A stretch of DNA of 64,000 nucleotides from Archivesica marissinica (GCA_014843695.1 CM026391.1:20773312-20837311), one strand, 5' to 3'. Positions 37,424 through 48,645 are shown, numbered from the stretch's first letter. Notes: generated by a model not told the origin, from the sequence alone. Numbers and translations are program-made.

Positions 37424-37930
37424 GATCATTCTAGAGGGCGATGTGGGCGAAATAGTCGCCCTAGGGACCCTGACTTCGCCCTAAAAAAAAAACGATTTTC
37501 AAACAAAACGTTGTCTAGTAAGATACACTGGCCCATTATAAAGCACTCCTTCTATTCAAATGTTGTATCTAATGGTTGTACTGTGCATTTTAACCTTATT
37601 TTGCAGAAGTATATTAACCCTTTCAACCCCACAGGCCTCTAAATAGGCTTATGAAAAGTGTAGATCCAGATGAGCCGGCTCGTGACGAGCCGTCTCATCA
37701 GGATCTGCACTTTTTTGCCAGTAATAATTATTACTATTTTTAGATAAAATTACCCATATTGATAAATGAACTGGTCCAAAGGTAATTTTCTTATTAATTT
37801 ATTGGTCTGAAAATATCACGCACCAGTCCATGTCAGTTACTTGGGGTTGAATGGGTTAAAGAACACCATTTAAGGAAGCAATCACGCGCTTTCTCACTTC
37901 TCCCAAAAATTCTGACCTATAACCCTCGTA
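37424..37930. repeat. Dispersed repeat R, copy 2, interrupted by MITE M1
   Basis: The sequence matches 31385-31690 on both sides of the M1 insertion at 37614-37859. The left part ends just before TTAA, and the right part resumes with AACACCATTTAAGGA. Confidence 0.75.
37614..37859. mobile_element. piggyBac-like MITE family M1, copy 3 (246 bp with TTAA)
   Basis: The ends are TTAACCCTTTCAACCCCA and TTGGGGTTGAATGGGTTAA. The hairpin at 37662-37706 differs from copies 1 and 2 only in its loop (GTGAC in place of GTAAC). The insertion into repeat R is confirmed by the empty copy at 31385. Confidence 0.93.
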
Positions 37931-37992
37931 CAGCGAGAATTACGGAGGCATTTCACCTGATTAATGTCTTAGTACCTCAAGAACAAGGGATA

Positions 37993-38170
37993 ATAGTATG
38001 CGAGATGGTACGGTGGTCGCCAGATCGGACAGGTGGGTTTTCTCCGAGTACTCCGGTTTCCACCCACACGAATGACCACATTTACGCTTTCATCCGTGCC
38101 AACGAGAGTGATTAATATAAGTTGTTAAAGCGTGTTTCGCAATCATTGTAAAATAAATAAAGTATAAACT
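37993..38170 (+). mobile_element. SINE family D, copy 5, 5' truncated with 14-bp TSD
   Basis: The copy is flanked by perfect repeats AAGAACAAGGGATA at 37979-37992 and 38171-38184. It starts in the body (GCGAGATGGTACGG) and keeps the full tail. This is truncation at integration. Confidence 0.92.
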
Positions 38171-38545
38171 AAGAACAAGGGATACCATCCTAACCTTTCT
38201 GTCTATCATGCAGTTTACTTACCAATACCATTTACGCACACCTGTCCAGTATCATATCGCTGTGAGTCTCACATATTTTTCAATGAAATCATGGGTCTCT
38301 CAGTTCTCACACATTACACAAATCAAAAATTAAATTGTATTTTCTTTAAATTAGTTTGATAACATCGGACCTTAGATTCATTCAAATATACTAAGTAAAA
38401 TAAGTTTAGCAACACTTGTAGTTTACAGCTAAATAGTTCATGATTTATGATATATAGTACAACATTAAGGTTAGTGTATAAGCAATCATTTTATGCAATT
38501 CTATTGTCACTGTGTGGAAATCATTACTCATCACACAGCAGGCAA

Positions 38546-40270
38546 CATGGTAGGGGTATATGACAAGTCCCAGAATGTCAGCAACATGGTAGGGGTATAT
38601 GACAAGTCCCAGAATGTCAGCAACATGGTAGGGGTATATGACAAGTCCCAGAATGTCAGCAACATGGTAGGGGTATATGACAAGTCCCAGAATGTCAGCA
38701 ACATGGTAGGGGTATATGACAAGTCCCAGAATGTCAGCAACATGGTAGGGGTATATGACAAGTCCCAGAATGTCAGCAACATGGTAGGGGTATATGACAA
38801 GTCCCAGAATGTCAGCAACATGGTAGGGGTATATGACAAGTCCCAGAATGTCAGCAACATGGTAGGGGTATAGGACAGAAGTCCCAGAATGTCAGCAACA
38901 TGGTAGGGGTATATGACAAGTCCCAGAATGTCAGCAACATGGTAGGGGTATACGACAGAAGTCCCAGAATGTCAGCAACATGGTAGGGGTATACGACAGA
39001 AGTCCAAGAATGTCAGCAACATGGTAGGGGTATACGACAGAAGTCCAAGAATGTCAGCAACATGGTAGGGGTATATGACAAGTCCCAGAATGTCAGCAAC
39101 ATGGTAGGGGTATACGACAGAAGTCCCAGAATGTCAGCAACATGGTAGGGTATACAACAGAAGTCCAAGAATGTCAGCAACATGGTAGGGGTATACGACA
39201 GAAGTCCCAGAATGTCAGCAACATGGTAGGGGTATACGACAGAAGTCCAAGAATGTCAGCAACATGGTAGGGTATACGACAGAAGTCCAAGAATGTCAGC
39301 AACATGGTAAGGTATACAACAGAAGTCCAAGAATGTCAGCAACATGGTAGGGTATACGACAGAAGTCCCAGAATGTCAGCAACATGGTAGGGTATACAAC
39401 AGAAGTCCCAGAATGTCAGCAACATGGTAGGGTATATGACAGAAGTCCCAGAATGTCAGCAACATGGTAGGGTATACAACAGAAGTCCAAGAATGTCAAC
39501 AACATGGTAGGGGTATACGACAAAAGTCCAAGAATGTCAGCAACATGGTAGGGGTATACGACAGAAGTCCCAGAATGTCAACAACATGGTAGGGGTATAC
39601 AACAGAAGTCCCAGAATGTCAGCAACATGGTAGGGGCATACGACAGAAGTCCAAGAATGTCAGCAACATGGTAGGGTATACGACAGAAGTCCAAGAATGT
39701 CAGCAACATGGTAGGGGTATACGACAGAAGTCCAAGAATGTCAACAACATGGTAGGGTATACAACAGAAGTCCAAGAATGTCAGCAACATGGTAGGGTAT
39801 ATGACAGAAGTCCCAGAACATCAGCAACATGGTAGGGGTATACGACAGAAGTCCCAGAACGTCAGCAACATGGTAGGGGTATACGACAAGTCCCAGAATG
39901 TCAGCAACATGGTAGGGGTATAGGACAGAAGTCCCAGAATGTCAGCAACATGGTAGGGGTATATGACAGAAGTCCCAGAACGTCAGCAACATGGTAGGGG
40001 TATACGACAAGTCCCAGAATGTCAGCAACATGGTAGGGGTATACGACAGAAGTCCCAGAACGTCAGCAACATGGTAGGTGTATACGACAGAAGTCCCAGA
40101 ACGTCAGCAACATGGTAGGGGTATACGACAGAAGTCCCAGAATGTCAGCAACATGGTAGGGGTATACGACAGAAGTCCCAGAATGTAGGCAACATGGCAG
40201 GGGTATATGACAGAAGTCCCAGAATGTCAGCAACATGGTAGGGGTATACGACAAAAGTCCCAGAATGTAT
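38546..40270. repeat. 39/41-bp minisatellite, about 43 copies
   Basis: The unit contains CAACATGGTAGGGGTATA then (T/C)GACAAGTCCCAGAATGTCAG. The first eight or so units (38546-38870) are 39 bp and essentially identical. Later units carry GACAGAAGTCC and run 40-41 bp with more variation. The 13-codon unit gives open frames on both strands that are not genes. The array runs directly into the Tc1-like sequence at about 40275. Confidence 0.95.
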
Positions 40271-40274
40271 GCCA

Positions 40275-41075
40275 TTTGCCTCAATCACAGATGTGCACCT
40301 CTTTTTCATGCTGCCAATCAGTTAATGGTTTGGTCTGGAATGTTTTGCCATTCCTCGCGAAGAGCTGCTTCCAAATCGTCGACGTTGTTGATGTCAGCGC
40401 GGTCACGAGTTCATCCCATAAATGATCGATTGGGTTGAGATCTTCGCTGGCCAATCAAGAGTCTAGATATTGTTTTGTCGCAGAGTCTCTTGTGCATGCC
40501 TTGTAGAGTGTGGACGAGCGCCGTCCTGCTGTAGAAGCATGCCATTACGTTGACGTAGAAATGGTACCATAACGGGATTGATCAATTCTTCACAATAACG
40601 CACAGATGTTAAAGTTCCCGCACCACAACAATATCTGTCCAGCCATGTTTGCATATTACCCCCCCCCCCAAATCATGACGCTCCTACCTCTGTAACAATC
40701 TCTTGGTAGCACATTATTCGCGTCCACCATACCCATCTATCGGCAAAATTAACACAGAATCTCAATTTGTCAGAGAATAGAATGTTGTTCCATTGGTGTT
40801 GCGTCCATCTGCGATTTGTCGTAGCCCAATTCAGTCGTAACTTCATGTGATGTATGGTCTTCGGCCGTGTATCCCGTTTGAATGTAGCCTGTTCCTAATG
40901 GTCTGAGCTTTCGCGCGTATGTGCGATGTTGTATGGAGATGATTCGCTAGATTCGGTGCCGATAGGAATCTGTTATGTCTAGAAGTCACTCTGACGCAGC
41001 AGTCTTCAACATCCGTAGTTTTTTTTCAAATTGGTGTAATACACGTGGCATATGATGACGAAGCGTAAAGAACAG
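40275..41075 (-). pseudogene. Tc1-like transposase pseudogene
   Basis: This is a minus-strand relic of a Tc1-like DDE transposase of the IS630-Tc1-mariner superfamily. Pieces in several frames follow family order. They are a segment ending in SAPNLANHL, then QWNNILFSDKLRF carrying the first catalytic Asp, then LLQQDGARPHS carrying the second, and then DLNPIDHLWDEL. In the last motif the usual third catalytic Glu is Asp. Frameshifts and stops separate the pieces, so no full protein is encoded. An uninterrupted piece covers 40463-40654. A C-run at about 40660 adds another break. The terminal inverted repeats were not found. A SINE B follows at 41143, and the 39/41-bp array borders the C-terminal side. 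Confidence 0.85.
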
Positions 41076-41142
41076 TGACCCAAACATGTAAACAAGGGCT
41101 ACCTGTACAATTGCCCAACGTTTGGACGTGACGCCCTCAGTT

Positions 41143-41355
41143 AGTTTAGTTTATTTACAAATTTAGTTTTAGCTCGATTGTGAAACAAGTTCTTACAACT
41201 TATATTAATCACTCTCGAGACCTCATTCCTGATGGAATCCATCGCCATGATGGAGAGAGAAGAGGCAACATGGAATTTAAATGCCTTGCGTAAGGGCACA
41301 ATCGTAATGGCTCCAGCGGGGCTCGAACTCCGGACCTTTCGCACCTGAAATGAAT
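41143..41355 (-). mobile_element. SINE family B, copy 4, 5' truncated with TSD
   Basis: The copy is flanked by GCCCTCAGTT at 41133-41142 and 41356-41365. The 5' half of the tRNA head is missing, while the B box, body and tail are present. Confidence 0.88.
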
Positions 41356-41365
41356 GCCCTCAGTT

Positions 41366-42742
41366 CAGAACTGCAGGGTATAACATGTTGATTTCGACAC
41401 ATGTATGCAAGGCTAATCAGTATATCGCCAGCGCATTGACCGGTTTTCAATACTATAAGCACTAAGTTGCTCTGCTATTAAAAGTAAGCAAGCATGGAAT
41501 ATGATCCAAATCATACATTATATTTATATTATTTCATTTCCATTTATCCATATCATTATATAAAATAATGACAACAAATTGTAGTCAACTAAGCACAACA
41601 GGTAACAGCCAGCCGCCATTTAAAATATTGACCTATTATCGATACCCTCTAAAAATGAAGAGTATCCTTGTATAGTTACTGTCCTGTAACCTAACACATG
41701 TGATTAAAAAACTACAACATGATAAAATAACTATGGGTCTGGAACTGTATGCAAATTTAACAGTTTATATCTCGGTGTAGTTATCATGGTAGGGACATAT
41801 GCATTCATCATTGCGTCTGAACATAGACAAGCATTTTCACTGGGCTCTCTAACTGCCTGGTAGACATTTGGCATTGCAGTAGATGAGTACATCCTGTACT
41901 AAGGGACACCTGGAGCTGGTCTGGTCTGTATTAGTAATAATAATAACCCATACATGTCCAAAGAAGGTAATGAGGATATTTATATTCCGGACAGGTTGTC
42001 TTAATTTTAGTAAAAATATATATGGTATGATCTTTTTTGAGACACCCTGTACCATACTGAAATATCAATGTCAGGTGATAATCATGTGACTTTCTGAAGC
42101 AGCTGAGATAAAACTCTTGAACTCTGTTAGAAAACATCATCTTCATACACTTTGTTTAAAAATGCAGTTGCTATGCAACTGATGAACAGTAATAGCAAAA
42201 CCTATTCTTTTTTATACAAGTTATGAAAAGAAGGATTATTCACTTATTTTACGACGCATATTGGAAAACTACCTCAGCGGAGTGAATGATGCAGTGTGCG
42301 AATATCGTACATAAACAATGAATAAACAATGAATGTCGTCATTGTACTTCTAGTCCAATTTAAATGCGCTAGACGAAGAGTATCAAAAACATGTCAACAT
42401 ACCAATACATTTTCATAGCAAAGCAAAGTGTTGCTGAACTTATTTTATCTATAGATACACAAGTTTTTTAGGTCATTCCAAGCCAATTTAAAAATGACAT
42501 CCCGTCAATAGCAATGCTATATCTATTGTAACTATAATGATACACCTGTAGTGATTCTTTAAATAATAATGTGTTTTTGTTGTTGTTTTGAACCAAACAG
42601 AATTGTCCAAACCCCAAGCGCCTGTGCCTAAAATAGTATGATATACCAGCAGTTGTATCCCATATCTCTAGTCACTATCAATACAATTCCGTGACGATTA
42701 GCAATGGCCATGCCTAAGACTTATGTCATTTTGGGAATTTAC
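41366..42742. other. Unannotated stretch
   Basis: There is no supported gene. The sequence GGTGTCTCAAAAAAGATC on the minus strand near 42040 resembles ends of some DNA transposons, but no partner end was found. Confidence 0.35.
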
Positions 42743-42870
42743 CTGAAAGATATGGTTGGTTCGTTGTTTACGTTTTTGAAGAAGTTCAGCTTCTGCAACT
42801 TCCTCGTGTTTTGGAGTTCCTTTGCTTTCATCGTTCCATCTGGACCAAGAGTAGATGTCTAAACTGCGAA
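42743..42870 (-). CDS. Candidate internal coding exon of an unidentified gene
   Basis: On the minus strand a 128-bp segment is preceded by a pyrimidine-rich acceptor (CGCTCTTCTCATCCCAG) and followed by a consensus donor (CAG then GTAAAT). After two bases completing a codon, 42 codons are open. The peptide begins RSLDIYSWSRWNDESKG and ends RKQRTNHIFQ. It is hydrophilic, with a charged run (EEVAEAELLQKRKQR) likely to be helical, and codon choice looks protein-like. I do not recognise the family. No neighbouring exons were identified within about 1 kb on either side, so introns would have to be long. It could be a chance frame or a decayed gene fragment. The splice-site context is the main support. 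Confidence 0.45.
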
Positions 42871-43284
42871 CTGGGATGAGAAGAGCGAAATGGATAGAAA
42901 TTAACGGAATCCACGGTCACCTAAGGTTTTAATGTGAATAACTTCTAGTCAGTCTCTTTTATAATATATGAAATAATATTAATATATAGTGATAATTATT
43001 GCATTTAATACGCTTAATTAAACTCAGATGGCATAACATCTTTTTAAAATAAAACCACAAATTCACTCACATGTGAATTCAAAATGGCGTAAAAATAGGA
43101 CGATGTATATCACGTGTCAATCATGTGACGATACCGGCCAACACATTTCTGGTACATGAAATTAGATTGGTGACCGAAGCTCATGTACGTGAAAATCATC
43201 AACATTATAAATTTTATATATTATCGAAATAAAATCTGAATATTTATCTGTTTTTGGTCATTTCTATGCTAGCAATGTTTTTTA

Positions 43285-44573
43285 TTTACGTTTATTTATC
43301 GTCGCTACCGGTTGCCCATATGAGCGACCACAGGGATTCGGCACGTTTGGGGGTACTAGTATATATATTTAAGTACAGGGATTCTACTCTGTGGGATGTC
43401 AGATTTCGCATCGATCAGTAAAATGGCCATATCTGAAACAAGTTTGTACAAAGCTGTCCAAATATAACGCCTATCCCGAGTCTTTATATTGTTCTTCAAA
43501 TAAAACACAACTTTAAGCTGCATGCATGTATACTTTAAACAATTGCCACATACATTGGCCATAGCAGGTCACATTTCCATACTAGGACACGGGTTCTGTC
43601 AGCAACAAAAACAATCTTCGACGGGAGAGTTTTAACTGTCAATAACATTATCAATAAAATTTGTTTCCACTAACGTGTAGGTTTATTCGGCAAAAATGTA
43701 CGTCAAAAAGAGATTTCGTAGCATTTTCAATTTGTTTTGAAAATTTCTAAAGCGGCGCAATTCGCGTTGAAACCAGCGTTAAAACGAGCGTTCTGATTGG
43801 ATTATTAGAATGTAACAAGATGCTTTTTTATATATGAAGAACAATCATAATCCAATCAGAACGCTCGTTTCAATGCTCGTTTCAACGCGAATTGCGCCGC
43901 TTTTGAATTTTTCAAAACAAATTGAAAATGCTACGAAATCTCTTTTTGACGTACATTTTTGCCGAATAAACATACAGGTTAGTGGAAACACATTTTATTG
44001 ATAATGTTATTCACAGTTAAAACTCTCCCGTCGAAGATTTTTTTTTGTTGCTGACAGAACCCGTGTCCTAGTATGGAAATGTGACCTGCTATGGTCAATG
44101 TATGTGGCAATTGTTTGCAAAGTATACATGCATGCAGCTTAAAGTTGTGTTTTATTTGAAGAACAATATAAAGACTCGGGATAGGCGTTATATTTGGACA
44201 GCTTTGTACAAAATTGTTTCAGATAGGGCCATTTTACTGATCGATGCGAAATCTGACATCCCACAGAGTAGAATCCCTGTACTTAAATATATATACTAGT
44301 ACCCCCAAACGTGCCGAATCCCTGTGTGAGCGACGCCTCCTGAAGAGATTAGTTATTTTAGATTTTGGAGGATAGTGCATGCTACAGACAGAGACCCATT
44401 CCAGAATCTCCTCTGGTTCTTTTAGGTACACAGTGTAAAGCACCGACACGAGACCTCGGTTTAACGTCCCATCTGAAAGACTGTTAATTTTATTAGGGTC
44501 AGATGGGGGATCGAACCTGAGATCCCTGGATTACCAGTCCAGCGTGTTACCACTGGACTACAGATCCGTCTAG
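43285..44573 (-). mobile_element. SINE family C, copy 7, split by a foldback element
   Basis: The SINE 3' part lies at 43285-43328 and the remainder, with full head, at 44327-44573. The two parts join exactly after removing 43329-44326 and one copy of TGAGCGAC. Confidence 0.9.
43329..44326. mobile_element. 998-bp foldback element, 8-bp TSD (hAT-like)
   Basis: Two arms of about 478 bp (43329-43806 and 43849-44326) are inverted copies of each other around a spacer of about 40 bp. The ends are CACAGGGATTCGGCACGTTT and its complement. The target duplication TGAGCGAC is present at 43321-43328 and 44327-44334. An 8-bp TSD fits hAT or P-like transposition. Matching small frames on the two arms are just the inverted repeat read twice. 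No transposase is present. Confidence 0.9.
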
Positions 44574-45231
44574 CGTCTACCATATAATAACCCAAGTACC
44601 TGCTACTGACAGCGATGACGTCATTGGCCAACAATGCTGGTGTCCGGAAATAGGGTGATTGACGATAGTTCCCCCGGTCTATTCTTTATATGAGAGTAAT
44701 ATATAATTGCAATGTTGAAAAAGCTGGACACAAAGCTAAATGGACAAACTTTAAACACAATGCTTAATGGACACCCTATAAACCCATAACCGAGCCGCGT
44801 CTAGACGATCTGTTCTAGCACAATAACGAGGATACCAGGATAGCTTCATTTTGCTACAAACTTCATTGCTTGACTAATGCTCTCAATATACCTAAGTTTA
44901 TGTCACAATGTGTACTCTGATGTGGTATATGCAACGTCGGGCCCTATCACAAACATATTATCAGTGTCTGATTGAAAACAACTTGCTTGCATCATATATA
45001 ATGTTTTGCTGTCAGCCTTTTAATACAAATAAATCGTCTCATCTACAAATGCAAGCCCATGTAACAAGAGTTGGTAGCATCACTACTTCGTTTTTGCAGA
45101 GACCAATGTCCTAGCAGTCAGTACTATATATACAATCATAAAGGAAGATACACTTGTGTAATTAAGCCGACATTTGTAATATGAAAACCAACGCCTACTC
45201 ATAAGCTTTCCTCGACATCTTCACAATCCAA

Positions 45232-45486
45232 TACCGTCTCCGTGGCCTAGTGGTTACTGCGTCCGCCTACGGAGCGGGAGGTCGAAAGTTCGAATCTCGC
45301 CAAGGGTCCGTTCTGATATTTTCGGTTGGTGAGCGCCAGCTAGTTAAATAATGGTTATCGATTTCCTACCAGCCTGGCATACAAGCATAGGATTCGGGAA
45401 GTACCGATGTGCATAAAAAAGAGGTGTCTCATAAGTCAGAGATGGCTGGCCCTTTAAATAGGGTTACATTATAATAAACAAACACA
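45232..45486 (+). mobile_element. SINE family A, copy 2
   Basis: The head ACCGTCTCCGTGGCCTAGTG carries an anticodon arm TCCGC-CTACGGA-GCGGG (ACG, Arg) and a B box AGTTCGAATCTC. The body and the tail ATAATAAACAAACACAC match copy 1 at position 14. Confidence 0.88.
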
Positions 45487-45718
45487 CTATATTCGTGATT
45501 ACATCGTTGCTTGACTCTTAAGCATCCCATTTAACATGATCACAGCTCTCATCACAAACTCCCAATTCAATATGTGCCGAAATAGCTAAGATCTGCAACA
45601 TTGTGAAAGTAGCCCTAGTCTGGACAGTTACCTTCCCTGACATTCCGCATAAACAGCAATGTGTATCAGCAATGAAATGAACGTGATAATAACGACCACA
45701 TGGCGGACTTATTATTTG

Positions 45719-45974
45719 CAGAGGCGTATGATGGTTCTGGAAAGTGGTCCGGCCAAATTACTATCTTCGCCAGGGCCCGCATATAAAAGAGTTTGATATA
45801 GCCCTACTACAGTCGGGTTCCGTTTCCCAAGTCTGTATGCGTCTCGTTTGACTTTCTATACGTCAGGCAGTGTATATATTATTATTCTCGAAATGTGTTT
45901 ATTAAAAACAAAAACAAAAGTCCGAAAAGTGGTCCGGCCATGGCCGTACGGCCGGACCCGTAGATACGCCTATG
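45719..45974. mobile_element. Degraded hAT-like MITE
   Basis: The ends CAGAGGCGTATG and ATACGCCT are inverted. AAAGTGGTCCGGCC occurs near both ends. The flanks ATTATTTG and ATGATTTG match at 7 of 8 positions, as expected for an old 8-bp TSD. Confidence 0.45.
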
Positions 45975-47191
45975 ATTTGTGATATGTCTTGCCGCCTCAA
46001 AATAAAATCTATCTTATGACTGCACCACAAGCAGCTACAGAAAGTCACAGAATAGACGATGATGCGGACCTACACAAGTATACAAACACGATTTGATTAC
46101 ACCTGATACATACACGAATCCGACGAGGCAGTACGATTTCATAAACAGTATAACATGAGACAGCAGTAGCGTCCCCTTTGTGAACAATTATAGAGTTGTT
46201 TCCCATAGTGATCCAAAAGACCAATACCACCATTTAACTTGACTAGATTGACAGTCGACCATGTGCCTCGGCGGGTTGACTTTAATGATATTTCACCATG
46301 GATACTTTACACCACTGACCAGTATATGTCCGCTTGTTTCACATTTTATAATTGATTTTAACACCACTATTACATGTATCTGGGTTAGTTTAGTTAGTTT
46401 AGAGTAATATCTTTGATAGTTATTATTTTTTGTTAGTTTGAAACCTATTACATGTTTAGCCGTTTACTAAGACAAATCTTTAGGCTTCTTAATGTGTTTA
46501 TTTTAACATCAGTGAGGGAGAGATGCTCGTGGAAAGGTCTGCAATTATAATGACCTTGTTTTAGCAAACGTATAAATCTAACTACAAAAACAATCCACGC
46601 GATAACTGACTAATAACAAATAAATAAATTCATTAAAAGTCAGCGTCGGGAAACCTACCAGAACCACAGTTAGTTCATACAGATCCATCTCAAGATATGG
46701 ACATTGCTGTTCCACTATCTGCTGACAAGTGACCAGTTAAATGTGTAGTACAAAAGTTACACAATACACAAGAAGTGTGCAACTTCAACCCAGCCAATCA
46801 AATTCTGACAACTCCTGCTCATCAATGTATATCACTGTACCCATACTTGGAAATTATGTTTTGTAGTGTCTGTGTTTACAATGTAGTGATCATTATTATA
46901 TAATAGTTTTATTGATTGGATTGAATATGTTGTTACTCTTATATTAACAAATTATTTATTGATTATCTTTATTTTGACATGGAAAAACTACTTATGACAT
47001 GGGTTACACATGTAGTAAGCAAGATTTAATACATGTGCTTGGTTTGTGTATCATTCAACTAAGACAGTCTATGAACTGTCCAGAACGTATTTACTGCTTA
47101 ATGCTATAATCATCATGAATCATGCATCATCCCAAAGCAAAAGTCCTGTGTACCAGTACTATAATTATACTGCTTCAATGGTTTGAAGCTA
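45975..47191. other. Unannotated AT-rich stretch
   Basis: I see no gene, SINE or transposon terminus that can be supported here. Confidence 0.35.
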
Positions 47192-47386
47192 TTAACCATT
47201 TCCTTCATATAGATTTAGGTTAATATACTATTATATCTACATACAAACGACAGCCATTTAACTATCATGCAGTGGATAATTAGTCGCCATATCTATGCCA
47301 CCTCCATATATATTACTGGGACTACATGCGATTCTTGTCTTTATTATGAACATTGGTTTGGCTACATTGCCAAGGGAATATGTTAA
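47192..47386 (-). mobile_element. TTAA-type MITE family P3, copy 2 (short, unamplified)
   Basis: It begins TTAACCATTTCCTTCATATA and ends near GGGAATATGTTAA. The interior (ACGACAGCCATTTAACTATC, ATATTACTGGGACTACATG, TGAACATTGGTTTGGCTAC) is the reverse complement of P3. It has one copy of each segment that is tandemly amplified in the copies at 23700 and 54861. Confidence 0.72.
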
Positions 47387-47389
47387 AAC

Positions 47390-48355
47390 ATGGTGGTGTT
47401 GACATGTTTCTTCTTCTTCTCTGTTAATGGCTAACAGTCACTAACTGAGCTATTATGGCCATGCGTGGGGGATTAGCAAAGTGAGCTACCAGGCCTCCTC
47501 AGCTTTCCCAGTTTCTACAATCTTATGTCTGTATCATGTATTTTTGTTTCTGGTTGGTTTTGTTTTTATTTGTTGTGATCGCAGCTGGACTGCTGGAATA
47601 ATGTAATAATGTGTACTACCAAGTCATATGCGAGTTACAATGAGGAAGCAGTATATTAAGTCTTTGGAGACCCCCCACACTTCAATATCAGTTAATTTAT
47701 TAGGCCCACTCCACCTTCGGTAAAGTAAATAGTTTCGCGAACCTATTCATATATCCCACACACCACCCGGCAATAAATAATGACCAGTCCCTAAGACATA
47801 GTGGTGGAACTTATGCTCGGCGTAAAAGTTAAATGCACTTGCCGTATATTATTATTTTCTTAAGTCGTGAACACAACTTTGATAAAATTGTTGTTAAATT
47901 GTTTAGCCTCATTACCTAACCATGCGCCTAATTACAGCTATCGCCACCTGTTGCCATGGGGAACTAGATACATTAGGGCACGGCACGGCGTACATGAATT
48001 TTTTTATTTTATGCATGGGTAAATGTTGAATATATTGTAACCGGTGACTTCGGGGACAGATAATACACCAACCCGAAACGAGGTTCAATCGATCCTTTAT
48101 ATAATATATAGAAAACAGGGAGACCAGAATCGACAATGAGTACTGTGTATATACTAAAATAGATCAGAGGTAGATCTGTTTAACAAGTTGATATGATAGA
48201 TGCATCTTTATCGACTTCCTTCTGTCAAGTGCGCGGAGTGTTATAAGGGCGACAAAACGGGTTTAGTTGGGGTTAAAAGTGGATTGGTTAGTTGACCTAT
48301 CATACGTCATTCTCCCGTACTATCACTCAGACATAAATACATGACGTTACATAAC
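47390..48355. other. Unannotated stretch
   Basis: No gene is recognised. I considered an LTR around 47.7-48.3 kb but found no paired repeat, primer-binding site or polymerase. Confidence 0.35.
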
Positions 48356-48360
48356 ACAGG

Positions 48361-48645
48361 CGGATATGTAGTCCAGTGGTAACACGCTGGACTGGTAATC
48401 CAGTGATCGATCCCCGTCTGACCCTAATAAAATTAACAGTCTTTCAGATGGGACATTAAACCGAGGTCTCGTGTCGGTGCTTTACACCGTGCATGTAAAA
48501 GAACCAGAGGAGACTCTGGAATGGGTCTCTCTCTGTATCATTGCACTATCCTCCAACAATCTAAAATAACTAATCTCTTCAGGAGGCGTCGCTCATATGG
48601 GCAACCGGTAGCGACGATACATAAACGTAAAAACACACACTAGTA
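48361..48645 (+). mobile_element. SINE family C, copy 8, with damaged B box
   Basis: The head GGATATGTAGTCCAGTGG and the anticodon arm are intact. The segment between the anticodon arm and GATCCCCGTCTGACCC is shortened, removing part of the T arm and B box. The body and tail are complete. Confidence 0.87.

Noticed and set aside
38493..38873. Protein with nine NMVGVYDKSQNVS repeats
   Set aside because: The 39-bp satellite gives this frame, and the minus strand is open as well.
43356..44299. Two nearly identical ~70-residue proteins on opposite strands
   Set aside because: They are the two arms of the foldback element read in mirror image.
47690..48340. Possible LTR beginning TGTAACCGGTGAC
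   Set aside because: No paired LTR or internal retroelement coding was found.
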